From a bacterium (GTDB taxonomy: Bacteria > Cyanobacteriota > Vampirovibrionia > Obscuribacterales > Obscuribacteraceae): a stretch of DNA of 18,156 bases. The DNA is taken from assembly GCA_030431355.1 (NCBI GenBank), contig JAUIJG010000048.1, forward strand, positions 1-18,156, written 5' to 3'. The stretch's first letter is position 1. Each line of letters begins with the position of its first letter. A model generated the notes under the pieces. The model was not told where the DNA came from, made no database searches, and worked only from the letters and a program-made list of their open reading frames with translations. Shown here in pieces: positions 7,073 to 15,025 of the stretch. A program made the translations under genes and the position numbers.

Positions 7073-8668
7073 TTATTCCGTCTTTGGCTGGCCTTGGCTG
7101 GGCACTTTAGTCTTCAAATACAGGCATGAAGCGGCATCCTGACAGGCCAGGCGCCAACCGGATTCTTTCTTGAGAGCTAATGCCAACTTTGTGTCGGAAG
7201 GCATGAGAACCCACTCGATGCCGTGTTTTTCCAGGAGTTTCCTCCATCCGGGCCTTGTTTGCACGATAACTCCGTACTGATTGTAGAATTCTTCTCCGTA
7301 AAAATCGGCGCGGTCGTCGATGAAAACTCTCTGGTTAAGCTGGTAACGCAGTAGACCTCCCCAGTTGTCATAGTTGAAGCCACGGTCTGGGTTCAGGAGT
7401 TCTTTCTTGATGAAGGAGAGGGTCTTTGTGGGCACTTTGGTTTTGTCGAATCCTGAATCCAGGTTGACGATTCCCATGAGGCTGCCGCCACAAAGAGCGG
7501 CGATTACCATTGTGGAAAAGTAAGCCAGGGATAGAAATCGCCTTTTAGAAAGTAGCTCCTGGGCGTCAAATTCAGCAAAGGGTCTGAGCTTGTCTTGCAG
7601 ATTGGCAGGTAAGGCGCGGATTCGATCAAAGATACTGTGTTCGCTAAAGAGAAATCCGATGGCAGGTACTGAAACCAGGGCGAAGAGAGGAATGTTGCGC
7701 ACAGCTGAAAGCGAGAGGTGAAGAAACATGAGCACCACTATCAAATACGGTGCCGAAAGTTTTTTCTTGCTTACGGCAGCGCCCACAATGAGTAAGAAAA
7801 ATAGTATCTCCAGGCAGAGAGCGTGAATGTCGTCATGAAAAACCGGGGAGAGGAATTCATCAGTATTTTCAAGGATGCTGCTTCCCCTGAGATATTTGAA
7901 AATATAGATGTGTAGGTTCCAGCCGTAGGGATTGAGTAGAGTGGCCATGGAGACAGCGAAACCTGCGGCAAAGAATACTTTGGTTCGCTCCAGGTATTTG
8001 GAGGCAGTTTCAAGACCTCTGTCTTTTACGTAGAGCAATAGGTTGATACCAAAATAGATACCGCAAAGCGCTATGCCCAGTAGAAAAGCCGGATGGCAGT
8101 TGACCCAGAGAACCATTATCAGTGCCAGAAGACCGATCATTTTGCCTGGTTTTATCTCGTCTTTATTAAAACTCTCCAGTATCGCGACGAAGTAGGAAAC
8201 GGCCAGGAAAGTTATGATGTGGGGTCTTGCCAGCCAGTGTACAGCCGAAGCCAGTATTCCTATGATGGAGGCGAAGGTTGCTAGAGCCAGCGGAGCCCCA
8301 TATTCCCTTGCCCGGTCATACATTTTCATCAAAACAAAGGCAATGGTTCCGGAGACAGCAACTGCCAGAAGGTTATAACCACCCGCCAGAGTCAACGCGT
8401 AGGCGATCAGATCGAAGAGCCACTCATAGGCTACCCAGGCTTTGTCGGGGAAGGTGTATGAGAACAGATCGGTGTAAGGAATTGAATGACTTTGCCAGAT
8501 ATATTTGCCGGCTTGAAGATGCCAGCCGATTGAAGCATCTTGGAAAAGAAAGTGAGGCCGGCCGAAGAGAAGGATATACATGACTCCTATGAAGAGGAGG
8601 TCGCCCACGTCCGGCAATGGAGAGCTTTCCGGCTTCTTGTCTTTGATTTCCGCTGTCTCTTCAACCAT
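7073..8668 (-). CDS. Polytopic membrane protein, GT-C glycosyltransferase-like
   Basis: This 531-residue protein has many hydrophobic segments between about 21 and 400 (roughly ten) and a soluble C-terminal part (about 410-531). After the first membrane segment comes DASIGWHLQAGKYIWQS (44-60), then IPYTDLFSYTFPDKAWVAYEWLFDLIAY. An acidic residue and a D..WHL..G motif in the first loop, followed by TDxFSYT and EW, characterise a family of GT-C-like membrane proteins that resemble PMT/ArnT lipid-linked sugar transferases. The C-terminal NYDNWGGLLRYQL and VFIDDRADFYGEEF is the other signature of this group. No substrate is established. The ATG at 8668 lies inside the end of the oxoprolinase-like gene (8 nt overlap, TGA at 8661-8663), so translation is probably coupled. 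Confidence 0.75.
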   Translation of the reverse strand: MVEETAEIKDKKPESSPLPDVGDLLFIGVMYILLFGRPHFLFQDASIGWHLQAGKYIWQSHSIPYTDLFSYTFPDKAWVAYEWLFDLIAYALTLAGGYNLLAVAVSGTIAFVLMKMYDRAREYGAPLALATFASIIGILASAVHWLARPHIITFLAVSYFVAILESFNKDEIKPGKMIGLLALIMVLWVNCHPAFLLGIALCGIYFGINLLLYVKDRGLETASKYLERTKVFFAAGFAVSMATLLNPYGWNLHIYIFKYLRGSSILENTDEFLSPVFHDDIHALCLEILFFLLIVGAAVSKKKLSAPYLIVVLMFLHLSLSAVRNIPLFALVSVPAIGFLFSEHSIFDRIRALPANLQDKLRPFAEFDAQELLSKRRFLSLAYFSTMVIAALCGGSLMGIVNLDSGFDKTKVPTKTLSFIKKELLNPDRGFNYDNWGGLLRYQLNQRVFIDDRADFYGEEFYNQYGVIVQTRPGWRKLLEKHGIEWVLMPSDTKLALALKKESGWRLACQDAASCLYLKTKVPSQGQPKTE

Positions 8669-11600
8669 GCGGTTCTAACCTGTCTTTGTTTCTCTCGCCA
8701 TAGCCACCACCGCCTGGCGTTTCAATCACGAAGCGGTCGCCTGCTTCCATCTGTATAGAGTCAGTTCCCGATAATTTAACCACTGAACCGGAGCGGCGAA
8801 TAACATAGTTTTTGCCGGGCTTGCCTTCGCCGCCGCCCTTGAGGCCGAATGGGGCAACTGTTCTTCTTTGCGATAGAATCGATGCTGTCATCGGCTCCTG
8901 GAATTCTATTACCCTTTTGGCTCCATCGCCGCCCCGGTACTGACCTTTGCCGCCGCTGTCTCTACAAATTGAAAACTCTCTTAAAATCACCGGATATCGC
9001 CACTCTAAGATCTCAGGATCTGTAAGACGGGAATTGGTCATATGGGTTTGGATGGCGTCTGTTCCAGGATGATTGTAGCCTGCGCCTGAGCCTCCACATA
9101 TGGTTTCATAGTACTGGTAGTTTTCATTCCCGAAGGTGAAGTTGTTCATGGTGCCTTGACTGGCGGCCATGGTGCCCAGGGCGCCGTAAAGCGCGTCTAC
9201 TATCGCCTGGGATGTCTCCACGTTGCCTGCCACCACCGCCCTGGGATACGAGGGATTGAGCATGCATTTTTCCGGCAGAATAATTTTTAAGGGCGCCAGG
9301 CAACCATCGTTCAAGGGGATTTGATCTTCCACCAGGGTGCGAAAGACGTAGAGCACCGCCGCCCTTGTGATTGAAGCAGGGGCGTTGAAGTTTGTCTCTT
9401 GTTCACCGGAAGTACCGGTGAAGTCTATTGTTGCTTCTTTCTTTGATCGATTTACCTTGATAGTAACTTTTATCCTGGCTCCGCTGTCCGTGGGCAATTC
9501 AAAAGAGCCATCGGATAGACTGCTTATCGCCTTTCTCACTGAGTGTTCTGCGTTTGCTCGAATAAACTCCATGTACGCATCCACAAATTCGAGACTGTAA
9601 GCTTCCACAAGTCTGTTTAGTGCTATGACTCCTGTTCTATTTGCCGCCACCTGGGCTTTCAAGTCGGCAATGTTTTGCTCGATATTGCGAGCTGGATAGG
9701 GACCAGCGCTCAGAATTGCAGAGATCTTTTCCTGGAGAAAAGTGCCATCTCTAACCAGAAGCGTAGGGTCTATCAGAATACCCTCCTCTTCAATATGGCG
9801 ACTTCTTGGTGGCATGGAGCCAGGGGTGATACCACCTATGTCGGCATGGTGTCCTCTGGATGCCGTGAAGAAGCTTGGGGACGAATCCTTGCCAGGAGTG
9901 ATATAGACCGGAGTAATTATGGTTATGTCCGGCAGGTGCGTGCCGCCATTATAGGGGTTGTTCAGAATATATGAGTCGCCCTCTTTCATTGACTCGGCAA
10001 AATCTTTGACAACAGACTGGACACTGGCGCCCATGGAGCCCAGGTGGACCGGCATGTGAGGGGCGTTGGCAATAAGCCTCCCTTCCCGGTCGAAGAGGGC
10101 ACAACTAAAGTCCAGGCGTTCTTTTATGTTTACGGAGTGACTTGTGTTTCTTAGCGTCACTCCCATCTCTTCAGCGATGGCCATGAACTTGTTGTTGAAA
10201 AGCTCAAGCAAGATCGGATCTGATTTGAATTTAGCCTCATTAGTCAGTTGTTTTTGAGCTGAATTTGCTTCTTCTATTCTTTCAATGATCAAGCTCTTTT
10301 CTTTAGCTACTCTCACCTGCCAGCCGGGTTCGATGATATTCGTGCTGGTATCATCCATTATTATGATAGGGCCTACTCTCTGCTTGTCCTGAGCAAGCTC
10401 CCGTCTTGCCAGGACAGGAGTGTCGTGCCACTCTCCTTTGCTGTACATTTTTACCCGCTTCAGGCTACTGATGGTGCCTGGTTTGGTGTCGATTTCGTCG
10501 AAGCGGTGATCAAAAACGGGAGAATTCGCACGCTCTTCGCTGGAGACGCTGGCTTCCAGGCGCAAGGAGTCTACAATCAGCGGTTTGTCAAGTTCGCTGA
10601 AGCCAAAGCGCTGGGCGTGACTTTCGTGGAAGTTTGCTTCTATTAACTCATACGATCCGGAGAGAATCTCGAGAGTGGTGTCGGAGCCCTGGTAGCGAAT
10701 CAATAGTTTCTTTTGAAATACTGTATTGTCGACGTTCTCCACCTGCTCTTGCAGTTTTGCTCGGGCACGATTCATCATGTCCTGGAAACTTTTTTCCAAT
10801 TCAGGAATTAGAGTCTTGTCGAAAGTTTTTTGAATGGACAGCGGCTCTATTGCCTTGACGTCCGAAAGTCCTATTCCCACCGCTGAAAGCACACCGGCCA
10901 GGGGATGAATAATTACTGTTTTTATCCCTAGTTTTTCAGCTATCAAACATGCGTGCTGGCCGCCTGCTCCGCCAAAGGAAGCAAGGGCATGGTCTTTTAT
11001 ATCGTAGCCCCTTTCGATGGTAATCTTTTTGATTGCCTGGGCCATTTTTTCCACTGCGATTTCAAGAAAACCCCAGGCAATACTTTCGGTGGTGGCAAAA
11101 ATTTTGACCTGGTTCACCTGGCTGTGGAGAGTCGAGAATAATAGCTCAACCGCTTTTGTATCGATGCTCTCTTTGCCAGATGCCCCAAATACTTTTGGGA
11201 AGTCGTCTTCTTGAATCCTTCCTAGAAATACGTTGCAATCAGTTATGGTGAGCGGTCCGCCGTTTTTGTAACATGCTGGTCCAGGGGCTGCCCCGGCTGA
11301 CTCCGGTCCGACCCGGAAACGCTGGCCATCGAATGAGATCTTTGATCCTCCTCCTGCTGCCACCGTGTGGATATCTATTACCGGGGCTCTTACTCTTACT
11401 CCGGCTATCAGGTTCTCTTCTCGTACTTCGTACTTTCCGTCATAGTGGGAGACATCGGTGGAGGTGCCTCCCATGTCGAAGCCGATAACTCTTCGGAAGC
11501 CGAGATTCTCACAGGTTTTCACCGCTCCCACTACGCCTCCGGCCGGTCCGGATAGAAGGCTGTCTTTTCCAGAAAAGTGGTGGCGATCTACTAAGCCACC

Positions 11601-12341
11601 ATTTGACTGCATAAAGTAGATTTTTGTTTTCTCTTCAAAAGGGCTGGTAAAAGACTCCACGTATCTGTTCAGCACCGGGGTCAAGTAGGCATCGGCTACG
11701 GTGGTGTCGCCGCGGAAGACTATTTTGACAAGGGGGCTTGAGACACTTGATATTGCCACGTGCTCAAATCCTACCTCCCGGGCAATTCTCTCACAGAGCA
11801 GTTCATGTTCACTGTTTAGATAGCTGTTCATGAATACAATCGCGCAGGAGCGTATTCCATTTTCAAGAGCCGAGGAGAGCTTTTCCCTGGCAATATTTTG
11901 TGAGAAGGGCTCTATCTCCTCTCCGGAGCTGTTTATCCGACCAGGAAGTTCAAGCACCGATTGATGAAGATTGTCGGGACGTTTTATATGTCTTGCGAAA
12001 AGGTCCGGTCTGTTTTGATAGCCGATTTGAAGAATATCTGCAAAGCCGTCATTTACAACAAGAAGTGTCGGGTCTCCTTTTCTTTCCAGTAAGGCGTTGG
12101 TGGCCACTGTGGTGCCCATTTTAATCTGGCGAATCATCATAGAAGCCGGTAACTTTGAGTCGCCGGAAACTTCCAGTTGCTCTTTTATGCCTGCCAGGGC
12201 CGCGTCCTGGTAATGGCTGGAGTTCTCGGAGAGCAGCTTGCGAACAAAGAGGCGACCATCGCTACGGCAAGCCACAATATCGGTGAATGTACCACCTCGA
12301 TCTATCCAGAATTCATAGTAATAACTGCTCTTGTCGCTCAC
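8661..12341 (-). CDS. Fused hydantoinase/5-oxoprolinase (HyuA-HyuB), ATP-dependent 5-oxoprolinase-like
   Basis: This 1226-residue protein carries both halves of the family, as eukaryotic and many bacterial ATP-hydrolysing 5-oxoprolinases do. HyuA part: DRGGTFTDI at 14-22 (phosphate loop), SGPAGG at 264-269, GFDMGGTSTDVS near 287-298, HTVAAGGGS near 325-333 and FGGAGGQHA at 456-464. HyuB part, from about 707: RNTSHSVNIKERLDFS, NNPYNGGTHLPD, SRGHHADIGG and SMPPRSRHI, ending with the Gly-rich ETPGGGGYGE. The likely reaction is 5-oxo-L-proline + ATP + water to glutamate + ADP + phosphate in the cytosol, though N-methylhydantoin or acetophenone-type substrates cannot be excluded. No separate pxpABC or glutathione-cycle genes are nearby. 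The start is GTG 12341. Length and motifs are complete, with no frameshift. Confidence 0.9.
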   Translation of the reverse strand: MSDKSSYYYEFWIDRGGTFTDIVACRSDGRLFVRKLLSENSSHYQDAALAGIKEQLEVSGDSKLPASMMIRQIKMGTTVATNALLERKGDPTLLVVNDGFADILQIGYQNRPDLFARHIKRPDNLHQSVLELPGRINSSGEEIEPFSQNIAREKLSSALENGIRSCAIVFMNSYLNSEHELLCERIAREVGFEHVAISSVSSPLVKIVFRGDTTVADAYLTPVLNRYVESFTSPFEEKTKIYFMQSNGGLVDRHHFSGKDSLLSGPAGGVVGAVKTCENLGFRRVIGFDMGGTSTDVSHYDGKYEVREENLIAGVRVRAPVIDIHTVAAGGGSKISFDGQRFRVGPESAGAAPGPACYKNGGPLTITDCNVFLGRIQEDDFPKVFGASGKESIDTKAVELLFSTLHSQVNQVKIFATTESIAWGFLEIAVEKMAQAIKKITIERGYDIKDHALASFGGAGGQHACLIAEKLGIKTVIIHPLAGVLSAVGIGLSDVKAIEPLSIQKTFDKTLIPELEKSFQDMMNRARAKLQEQVENVDNTVFQKKLLIRYQGSDTTLEILSGSYELIEANFHESHAQRFGFSELDKPLIVDSLRLEASVSSEERANSPVFDHRFDEIDTKPGTISSLKRVKMYSKGEWHDTPVLARRELAQDKQRVGPIIIMDDTSTNIIEPGWQVRVAKEKSLIIERIEEANSAQKQLTNEAKFKSDPILLELFNNKFMAIAEEMGVTLRNTSHSVNIKERLDFSCALFDREGRLIANAPHMPVHLGSMGASVQSVVKDFAESMKEGDSYILNNPYNGGTHLPDITIITPVYITPGKDSSPSFFTASRGHHADIGGITPGSMPPRSRHIEEEGILIDPTLLVRDGTFLQEKISAILSAGPYPARNIEQNIADLKAQVAANRTGVIALNRLVEAYSLEFVDAYMEFIRANAEHSVRKAISSLSDGSFELPTDSGARIKVTIKVNRSKKEATIDFTGTSGEQETNFNAPASITRAAVLYVFRTLVEDQIPLNDGCLAPLKIILPEKCMLNPSYPRAVVAGNVETSQAIVDALYGALGTMAASQGTMNNFTFGNENYQYYETICGGSGAGYNHPGTDAIQTHMTNSRLTDPEILEWRYPVILREFSICRDSGGKGQYRGGDGAKRVIEFQEPMTASILSQRRTVAPFGLKGGGEGKPGKNYVIRRSGSVVKLSGTDSIQMEAGDRFVIETPGGGGYGERNKDRLEPHG

Positions 12342-12384
12342 GCGACTATGATACCTTCAAAACTCGAAGCTAGCTTTTCTAATT

Positions 12385-12624
12385 TTATGAACTGGCGCTT
12401 GAGGCTGTGTTCGCCATGTCATTCAAATTGTCGGCGATGGAAGAGAAGGCGGCTGATACTGCCGGTCCCACCGATCCGGATGTGAAACTAAAAGTAAGAG
12501 CTACTAAGACTGCGATAAAGGCAAGTACTGCACCATACTCTGTGATGGCCTGGCCTTTTTTCGACCTCTTTTTTGAAGTTCTCAGGTTTGAATGTTTTTG
12601 AAGTCTGTGTCTGGCCATAGACAT
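12385..12624 (-). CDS. Flp/Tad-type class III prepilin, paralogue 1
   Basis: From ATG 12624 the product is 79 residues; a TTG at 12636 would add four. A very basic leader (RTSKKRSKKG) ends in G, followed by QAITEYG, the prepilin-peptidase site with Glu at +5 and Tyr at +6. A hydrophobic helix comes next (VLAFIAVLVALTFSF), then a short Ala/Ser-rich tail (VGPAVSAAFSSIADNLNDMANT). This is the build of Flp pilins, which assemble into thin adhesive fibres through the Tad machinery. No cpaA, cpaF, tadB or secretin gene is in the window. It lies 74 bases after paralogue 2 and shares its design closely. No convincing ribosome binding site is seen, so the exact start is uncertain. Confidence 0.72.
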   Translation of the reverse strand: MSMARHRLQKHSNLRTSKKRSKKGQAITEYGAVLAFIAVLVALTFSFTSGSVGPAVSAAFSSIADNLNDMANTASSASS

Positions 12625-12710
12625 TACCCGCGACAAAAATTGGAGAGGATGGGAGGGGTCTATATCTATAATAAACCCTGGGGCGCCGATCTATGAACTT
12701 TTCGGAAGAT

Positions 12711-12971
12711 CTATCTGACTAATAAATCTAGATCGATGATGTTTATGAAAGAGGATGCCGAGTCAGCGGTGGAAGCCATATCATTCAGTTCTTGACCAAC
12801 TCTGGAAAAAGCGGCAGATACTGCCGGAGCCAGTTTACCTGGGGCAAAGGCGAAAACGAGTGCTACCAATATGGCTAGAAAAGCCAGTAGCATCGCGTAT
12901 TCACTTATAGCCTGCCCTCGACTGCGGCGTCTACGCCTTGCAGTTCGGGGTCTTTTCTCGAAAAATGACAC
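12711..12971 (-). CDS. Flp/Tad-type class III prepilin, paralogue 2
   Basis: The 86-residue product starts at GTG 12971, supported by GGAG six bases upstream. The leader contains the strongly basic run TARRRRRSRG and is cut after G19. QAISEYA then puts Glu at +5 and Tyr at +6, followed by the hydrophobic segment MLLAFLAILVALVFAF (about 26-42). The region KLAPAVSAAFSRVGQELNDMAST is nearly the same as the matching part of paralogue 1 (VGPAVSAAFSSIADNLNDMANT), which points to tandem duplication. It ends with an extra hydrophobic tail, FINIIDLDLLVR, not found in the other copy. It should be exported and inserted in the inner membrane before fibre assembly by a Tad system encoded elsewhere. Confidence 0.78.
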   Translation of the reverse strand: MSFFEKRPRTARRRRRSRGQAISEYAMLLAFLAILVALVFAFAPGKLAPAVSAAFSRVGQELNDMASTADSASSFINIIDLDLLVR

Positions 12972-13087
12972 GAAAAGCTCCGAATTACCTCTGACCTCAA
13001 CCCTGATATTTTACACATCACGATAGGGGCCGGCGGTTCATAGAATCGCACGAAAATTTTGTTAGTAAGCAATTTGGTTCGACTGCG

Positions 13088-13104
13088 GCTACTACTATAG
13101 TAGC
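13088..13104. repeat. Inverted repeat GCTACTA-CTA-TAGTAGC
   Basis: A perfect 7-bp inverted repeat with a three-base centre lies five bases from the long hairpin at 13110-13142, in the leader region of the pilin genes. It could be an operator or an extra RNA stem. There is no evidence beyond symmetry. Confidence 0.35.
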
Positions 13105-13109
13105 AAAGA

Positions 13110-13142
13110 GAACAGCGTCTTGAGTTTATCAAGACGCTGTTC
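13110..13142 (-). terminator. Perfect 14-bp stem-loop after the radical SAM gene
   Basis: GAACAGCGTCTTGA (13110-13123) pairs without mismatch with TCAAGACGCTGTTC (13129-13142) around GTTTA. On the minus strand it lies about 90 bases after the radical SAM stop and is followed by TCTTTG, a weak T-tract. It is most simply a terminator. It also lies upstream of the pilin genes, so an attenuator or processing stem is possible. Confidence 0.5.
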
Positions 13143-13230
13143 GGGCAGCAGCAAAATGGAGAGTGCTCTGGAAAACTTGTTATGTTGGTCGATCCGGTGC
13201 CCCTTGACAATGTTTAGAATTGATAAGCAC

Positions 13231-14082
13231 TTAAATAACTAGCGTTATTTGGCGGTCTTCTTCTTCTTCCTTCTCCTTATAAGTACTGGGGGCACTCGCA
13301 CTTGTAACCATCGCTGATTTTGTGGTGGATGATTTTGCTGAGAAATAAGAGGAGATTTTATTCCTCAGCAGTTGTTGATTTTTCGACTCAAAAAACGTTT
13401 TGTACTTCTGTAGAAGCTCCTTTCTAGTGTTAACTTCCTGGTGTCCGATACTGTCAATCCAGATGCTGTCAACATAAGGACTGAGCAATTCTATGAATCT
13501 ATCCGGGTTCATCGGTAACAGCGGTGCCACTGATGCATGGACGCTGATTCCTTCTGCGGATAGCACTTTCAGCACTTCGAGGCGGCGGGCGATACTGGGA
13601 GCCCTGGGCTCGAACTCTTCTCTTACCGACTCGTCATCGGTGGTTATGCTCACGCCTACATCCAGGGTATTGCCAAATTTCTTGAGAAGTTCAAGGTCTT
13701 GAAGAATCAAGTGACTTCTGGTGTGTAGTGTGAGTCTGGCCGGTTTGTACAGAAGTAATTGCTCCAGGCACTTCCGGCTCAATCTGTATTTGAGCTCCGC
13801 GTACTGATAGGGATCAGTCGCTGAGCTGAAGAAGATAGAGCTCCCGAACACTCTGGTTCGCTCCTTTCTGACCAGTTCGGGAGCATTTATCTTCACTTCC
13901 AACCATTTCCCCCAGTCCATAAAATCAGTGTTGCGTCGACTGGGAAATTTAGGAACGTAGCAGTAACTGCAACTGAAGGCGCAGCCTGCATATGGATTTA
14001 GTGAGTACTGGTAGCCTCCTGCTAGCGAACCCACTTTTTGCGGGGTGAGTATGCTGGTCGCTTGGACTTCTACCGTTTTCAT
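13231..14082 (-). CDS. Radical SAM protein, SplB/Rv2578c-like
   Basis: Numbered from ATG 14082 (283 residues). YSLNPYAGCAFSCSYCYVP carries the radical SAM cluster motif CxxxCxxC at C34, C38 and C41, which binds a 4Fe-4S cluster and S-adenosylmethionine. The run SLNPYxGCxxxCxYCY, then SSATDPYQYAE, TLHTRSHLILQDLELL and VGVSITTDDE, is that of the spore-photoproduct-lyase-related group found in many non-sporing bacteria; its substrate is unknown. The C-terminus (after about 240) is low complexity, Ser/Thr-rich and then acidic (KEKEEEED). The frame extends to ATG 14130, adding 16 residues, but that stretch holds a promoter-like sequence and palindrome, so I take the inner ATG, possibly on a leaderless message. 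It diverges from the TPR gene. Confidence 0.85.
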   Translation of the reverse strand: MKTVEVQATSILTPQKVGSLAGGYQYSLNPYAGCAFSCSYCYVPKFPSRRNTDFMDWGKWLEVKINAPELVRKERTRVFGSSIFFSSATDPYQYAELKYRLSRKCLEQLLLYKPARLTLHTRSHLILQDLELLKKFGNTLDVGVSITTDDESVREEFEPRAPSIARRLEVLKVLSAEGISVHASVAPLLPMNPDRFIELLSPYVDSIWIDSIGHQEVNTRKELLQKYKTFFESKNQQLLRNKISSYFSAKSSTTKSAMVTSASAPSTYKEKEEEEDRQITLVI

Positions 14083-14088
14083 GCCACT

Positions 14089-14117
14089 ATAATACATACG
14101 GATGTATGGCAATGCAA
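14089..14117 (-). promoter_or_regulatory. Candidate promoter of the radical SAM gene (leaderless)
   Basis: On the minus strand TTGCAT (14117-14112) and TATTAT (14094-14089) are spaced by exactly 17 bases. The expected start of transcription falls at or next to ATG 14082, so the message would have no ribosome binding site. Confidence 0.42.
14092..14107. promoter_or_regulatory. Operator-like palindrome in the radical SAM promoter
   Basis: ATACATACGGATGTAT is palindromic at seven of eight pairs (ATACAT mirrored by ATGTAT). It fills the spacer and overlaps the -10 of the candidate promoter, where a bound repressor would block polymerase. The half-site resembles TetR-family operators, but no regulator gene is adjacent. 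Confidence 0.4.
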
Positions 14118-14183
14118 GTACAATTTTCATTAAACCAAGTTATCAGGCACTTAACCTTCAGCTTGCTTGCCGGTTTTTCTCTA

Positions 14184-14199
14184 TATAAGGATCTATAAT
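14184..14199 (+). promoter_or_regulatory. Candidate -10 boxes for the TPR gene
   Basis: TATAAG (14184-14189) and a perfect TATAAT (14194-14199) precede the TPR gene by 35-50 bases. TTGCTT at 14163-14168 could serve the first as a -35 box with a short 15-base spacer. The arrangement is not ideal. Confidence 0.35.
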
Positions 14200-14233
14200 T
14201 TGATTGCCCTAAGAAGCAGGTAGATGGCTAGAG

Positions 14234-14842
14234 ATGAATTTGAACACCCAAGAGAAATCACCCAAAAAGATAGATGGACCAGTTACCATAGAGCGCTGGA
14301 TTGAGCTGATAGAAGAAGGCAATGACCACTTCGCCAACAATCGCTCGGTGAAAGCAGAGCAGAGCTTCATCAAAGGACTTGAACTTGCCAGGGCTCTATT
14401 GGAAGAGATGGAAAGTGACGAATCGTCGGGTGTGGAAGACTCGGAAGACAAAGACGGGTTGAAGACGCCCCTGGAAAGAGCCAAGAACCGAGTTGCTAAA
14501 AGCGCAAACAACCTTGCTGCTCTATACCATGCCCAGGGCAAGTTCGGTTTCGCTGAGCCTCTTTATGAAAAGTCCCTGGACATCAAACTTGATCTTTATG
14601 GCGAGAAACACCTGGAGACAGCATTGAACCTTCATAACCTTGCCATGCTTCACAGCGCGCGTCGCAAGTATGAAAAAGCAGAGATTTTGTACACCAGAAC
14701 TCTAGAAATTCGCGAAGAACTTCTAGGCGCTGACCATAAAGACCTGGTGCCGGTTTTGAATAACTACGCGCTCATGCTCGAGAAGACTAATCGAATGGAA
14801 GAAGCCTCCAAGATAAAAGAGCGAGCAGCTGGTATCAAATAA
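14234..14842 (+). CDS. TPR protein, kinesin-light-chain-like repeats
   Basis: In this 202-residue protein two clear kinesin-light-chain-type TPR units follow each other: SANNLAALYHAQGKFGFAEPLYEKSLDIKLDLYGEKHLETA (about 90-130) and LNLHNLAMLHSARRKYEKAEILYTRTLEIREELLGADHKDL (131-171). A partial third, VPVLNNYALMLEKTNRMEEASKIKERA, ends the protein. An additional TPR-like pair lies at about 19-60 (WIELIEEGNDHFANNRSVKAEQSFIKGLELARALL). An acidic insert (about 57-75, EEMESDESSGVEDSEDKDG) separates it from the rest. There is no signal peptide, so it is a cytosolic scaffold for protein contacts; the partner is unknown. ATG 14234 has only a distant AGG. The gene diverges from the radical SAM gene. Confidence 0.85.
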   Translation: MNLNTQEKSPKKIDGPVTIERWIELIEEGNDHFANNRSVKAEQSFIKGLELARALLEEMESDESSGVEDSEDKDGLKTPLERAKNRVAKSANNLAALYHAQGKFGFAEPLYEKSLDIKLDLYGEKHLETALNLHNLAMLHSARRKYEKAEILYTRTLEIREELLGADHKDLVPVLNNYALMLEKTNRMEEASKIKERAAGIK

Positions 14843-14951
14843 AGAAAATGACCATGAGGCAATCAACGGGAGTTTGAGTAGACCGATTTAAACTCCGGAA
14901 GAAAGTTCCTGCATGGTCTATTACATATTTGCATAATGCCAGACCCCTCAG

Positions 14952-14971
14952 AATCCCTCCCGTGAGGGATT
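14952..14971. terminator. Hairpin between the convergent TPR and S41 genes
   Basis: AATCCCTC (14952-14959) pairs with GAGGGATT (14964-14971) around CCGT, an 8-bp stem with a tetraloop. It lies between two converging genes and could serve both. The T-tract is short on either side. Confidence 0.45.
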
Positions 14972-15025
14972 TGACCGGGTGATTTGATCGGACGCGTCTA
15001 GCTCTGCCATTCTTCTGTGCTTTTT

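Noticed and set aside
8278..8583. Plus-strand frames across the GT-C-like and oxoprolinase genes
   Set aside because: Arg-rich or random translations overlap well-supported genes with family motifs.
13204..13235. TTGACA on the plus strand at 13204-13209 as a promoter
   Set aside because: There is no -10 box at 16-18 bases and no plus-strand gene downstream.
14083..14130. ATG 14130 as start of the radical SAM protein
   Set aside because: The extra 16 codons hold a promoter-like sequence and palindrome and lack a ribosome binding site.
14209..14541. Minus-strand frame opposite the TPR gene
   Set aside because: A Ser/Leu-rich shadow; the plus strand has clear TPR units.
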